Origin: Micrasema longulum
Lineage: Eukaryota; Arthropoda; Insecta; Trichoptera; Brachycentridae
Reading direction: 5' to 3'
Assembly (NCBI GenBank): GCA_022494885.1
Contig: JAGVSM010001264.1
Coordinates: forward strand, 1-64,000
Length of the DNA: 64,000 bases
The stretch's first letter is position 1. Each line of letters begins with the position of its first letter. Shown one piece after another: positions 62,120-64,000 of the stretch. The notes under the pieces were generated by a model. It saw nothing but the letters and a program-made list of their open reading frames with translations, did no database searches and had not been told where the DNA came from. The translations under genes and the position numbers were made by a program.

Positions 62120-62875
62120 ATGTATAATCTTTTTATTTGGGGTTCGTTTTACTCATTAAAAACATTTAAATAAAATTTAAAGAAAACCTAATTCAAATGA
62201 TCATTTTTTATAACACTGGGGTTTTTCAACATCGGTGTTTACGTAGCAAAATAATGTGAGCGAGTCTAAAATAGTTAGAGGATATAAATAATGACCTAGG
62301 ATATCCAGAATTTCAGGATATATTTCCGATTTAGCTAACGTTGGTTATCTCTCGTTAGGCAGAACTGCAGGACATAAAAACACGTGCCACGACGTAATAT
62401 CTCGCCGTCGATATCATCCGAACATCGCACTACAGAAGCTGGTGGGCGGATCTGCGGACTTTATGAACCAACTATGGAGCAGATTCAAACTGCAGTCGAA
62501 GCGATCAAAGGATATAGAATCACTTTGAGAGTTAACTTGAGGATAATAATATTGAAGAAGACGATTTTTTTTATTTTTTTTTATTTATGCTTTATTAGGT
62601 TAGTTAGATCTTAATAACGAAAATAAATATTTGATTTACATGATCGAGTGAAATAAAAAAAATGAAAATTTATTAACGAATTTTTTTTTTCAGTCGATTA
62701 AAAATAAATTAAGGCTGTATATTATTTTTTTATTTCCTAGGATAACGCATTGTACTATTTTAAACCCTAGTGCAATGAGTTTTGTTACACCGGCAAAGTG
62801 CCGGCGCCGTCCCGCAAAACGCTCGCCACTATGTCCAAGCACTTTGGATTATTAAAACATTATATATCAAGTCAT
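62120..62875. other. Unassigned DNA
   Basis: 62340-62550 is less AT-rich with short open frames ('ggacataaaaacacgtgcca'); I recognise no protein. Confidence 0.25.
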
Positions 62876-62879
62876 GTTG

Positions 62880-63300
62880 TCTCGTCTGGTTAGTGTGGTC
62901 ATAAATATAGTGTAGTTGAAATAGGTACTTGTCATTTATGGGTGACAAGTTTATCGTTTTACTCGAAGAACTGCAAAAAATGAATATTTTTTTTACCTCA
63001 AACTGTATACGATTCTACAACAAGGTACCTCTTGAAATTCAGGCTTTGCCAACAATTTTTTTAAAAGATTTTGTCAAGCACAGGCTGTTTGGAAAGAGCT
63101 ACTATAGATACGAAGAATATTTGCATGAAAAGACAGTTTGGCATTAGATTCGTGTTAATTGATTTTAGTTTGTTGATTTTAATTGTGTTGTTGATTTCAA
63201 TTTGTTCGTTTGTTTAATTTTCTAGTTATTTAATTATATTATATATTTATAATTTTATTGACGTTTATAAGTGATTAAATGAATCCTATGTAAAGAATTA
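62880..63300 (+). pseudogene. Non-LTR retrotransposon C-terminus
   Basis: The frame 62929-63147 ends NCIRFYNKVPLEIQALP, FLKDFVKHRLFGKSYYRYEE and YLHEKTVW. It matches the terminal RFYN.LP......F...VK..L..K.YY....FL.D..W block of jockey/CR1-like ORF2. A T-rich UTR follows to about 63320. Confidence 0.65.
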
Positions 63301-63359
63301 TATACTACTTAGGTAAATAAAAATACATAGAACGCAGTAAATTAGGAATGGCAAAAAAA

Positions 63360-63645
63360 AACGTTTGACAGCTGAAGGTAAGATGTCGCAGCCTATTGTC
63401 AATGTCGAGTCTATGGGGCACTCGAGATCATGTCGACTGGTTTTTTATCGATTTCAGTCGCATGGGTGCTTCCAGAATACTGTCACTCAATTCAAATTCA
63501 GTCAATTTATGGAAGTCGCATACGATTCTAAAGACGAATGAGTCCAGCATAAGGCCCCGGGGCGCTAGCGAGTCTATGCAGTACCTAAAGAATTCAATTT
63601 GACTTAAAATTAAAGTAGAGCTTTTCAATAAAACAATTTTTTTTT
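63360..63645 (-). other. Unassigned ORF, 73 codons
   Basis: The reverse frame 63649-63428 is of moderately balanced composition (for example SLAPRGLMLDSFVFRIVCDF). I do not recognise it. No second copy exists in the window, no clear signal peptide is seen, and the start Met lies in an A/T-run. It may be a small exon or chance. Confidence 0.25.
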
Positions 63646-63663
63646 TCATTACTTTTATTATTT

Positions 63664-63850
63664 AATCGAGCTGTGGTCCCGTAGCTAGTCCTGTAGACTC
63701 ACGGATCAGAGGTCCAAGGTTCGAACCCACTCTACCCCAACATGATTTCTATTTTCTAATAGTGGGTTATTTACAACTCATTGAAAATGGCCACCAAAAT
63801 TGAAATATTTGGGAAAATTATAAAAACGCTAATATTTATTTTTCTTTTGA
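63664..63850 (+). mobile_element. SINE-A copy 11
   Basis: 'gagctgtggtcccgtagcta' (63668), B box 'ggttcgaaccc' (63718-63728), 'ttgaaaatggccaccaaaat' (63781) and the tail near 63830. Nearly full length. Confidence 0.8.
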
Positions 63851-64000
63851 AAAAAAATGTATTTTTAAAGAAATGTTGGGAGGATCATTTTTTGTACAAA
63901 AATTCCGTAGAGGTATTTTTCATTTTCATGATATATCATTGAGAAAGGAAAACAGATGTCTAGGCACTTAGAATTTGAAATGTTTATTTTGTTTAACATT

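Noticed and set aside
1..64000. CRISPR arrays, operons, prophage or plasmid features
   Set aside because: No regularly spaced direct repeats with unique spacers, no ribosome-binding-site pattern, and pervasive insect-type transposons with an intron-bearing gene.

Overview
This window looks like nuclear DNA of an arthropod, most probably an insect. It is very AT-rich, with no operons, no ribosome-binding-site pattern and no convincing host gene. Nearly all recognisable coding sequence is decayed transposable-element protein. The element mix fits insect genomes: L2/CR1-like, jockey-like and RTE-like non-LTR retrotransposons, Tc1/mariner and hAT DNA transposons, and several tRNA-derived SINE families. 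I cannot name the order or species.

Layout. 0-8 kb: foldback-MITE fragments, an L2 3' end, a DD41D mariner-type relic (4.2-5.5 kb), a small foldback with a hammerhead-ribozyme-like core, and two RTE-like C-termini. 8-14 kb: a TIR element interrupted by a retroelement tail grown into about 400 bp of (AAAAT)n, then a hAT element (9992-13501) with matching 8-bp flanks carrying a reverse-strand RT. 14-25 kb: SINEs, an L2 relic split by an RTE-like insertion, a CR1-like relic split by another, a near-perfect 53-bp palindrome, an internally deleted mariner, and a SINE inside a SINE. 25-39 kb: many reverse transcriptase remnants, mostly 5'-truncated. 39-48 kb: three more copies of the 8 kb TIR element (two fused to a SINE tail), a GC-rich LTR/promoter-like island (41.87-42.50 kb) and the cleanest hammerhead-like foldback (41.50-41.65 kb). 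48-56 kb: more nested non-LTR and SINE copies. 56.5-58.2 kb: a complete Tc1 element with TIRs, TA flanks, one frameshift and a 73-bp spliceosomal intron. 58.8-61.2 kb: the most single-copy-looking DNA, possibly regulatory. 61.2-64 kb: another CR1-like relic, a non-LTR C-terminus and a SINE.

How the parts relate. Autonomous lineages (L2, RTE-like, jockey-like, CR1-like, Tc1, mariner) appear as one or a few damaged copies. Non-autonomous families (three SINE families, a 35-bp-TIR foldback MITE, a hAT-like TIR element, a ribozyme-like foldback) supply much of the bulk. Nesting orders some insertions in time: RTE-like after L2 at 15 kb, RTE-like after CR1-like at 18-19 kb, SINE-A after SINE-C at 24.7 kb, and a retroelement 3' end after SINE-A at 49 kb.
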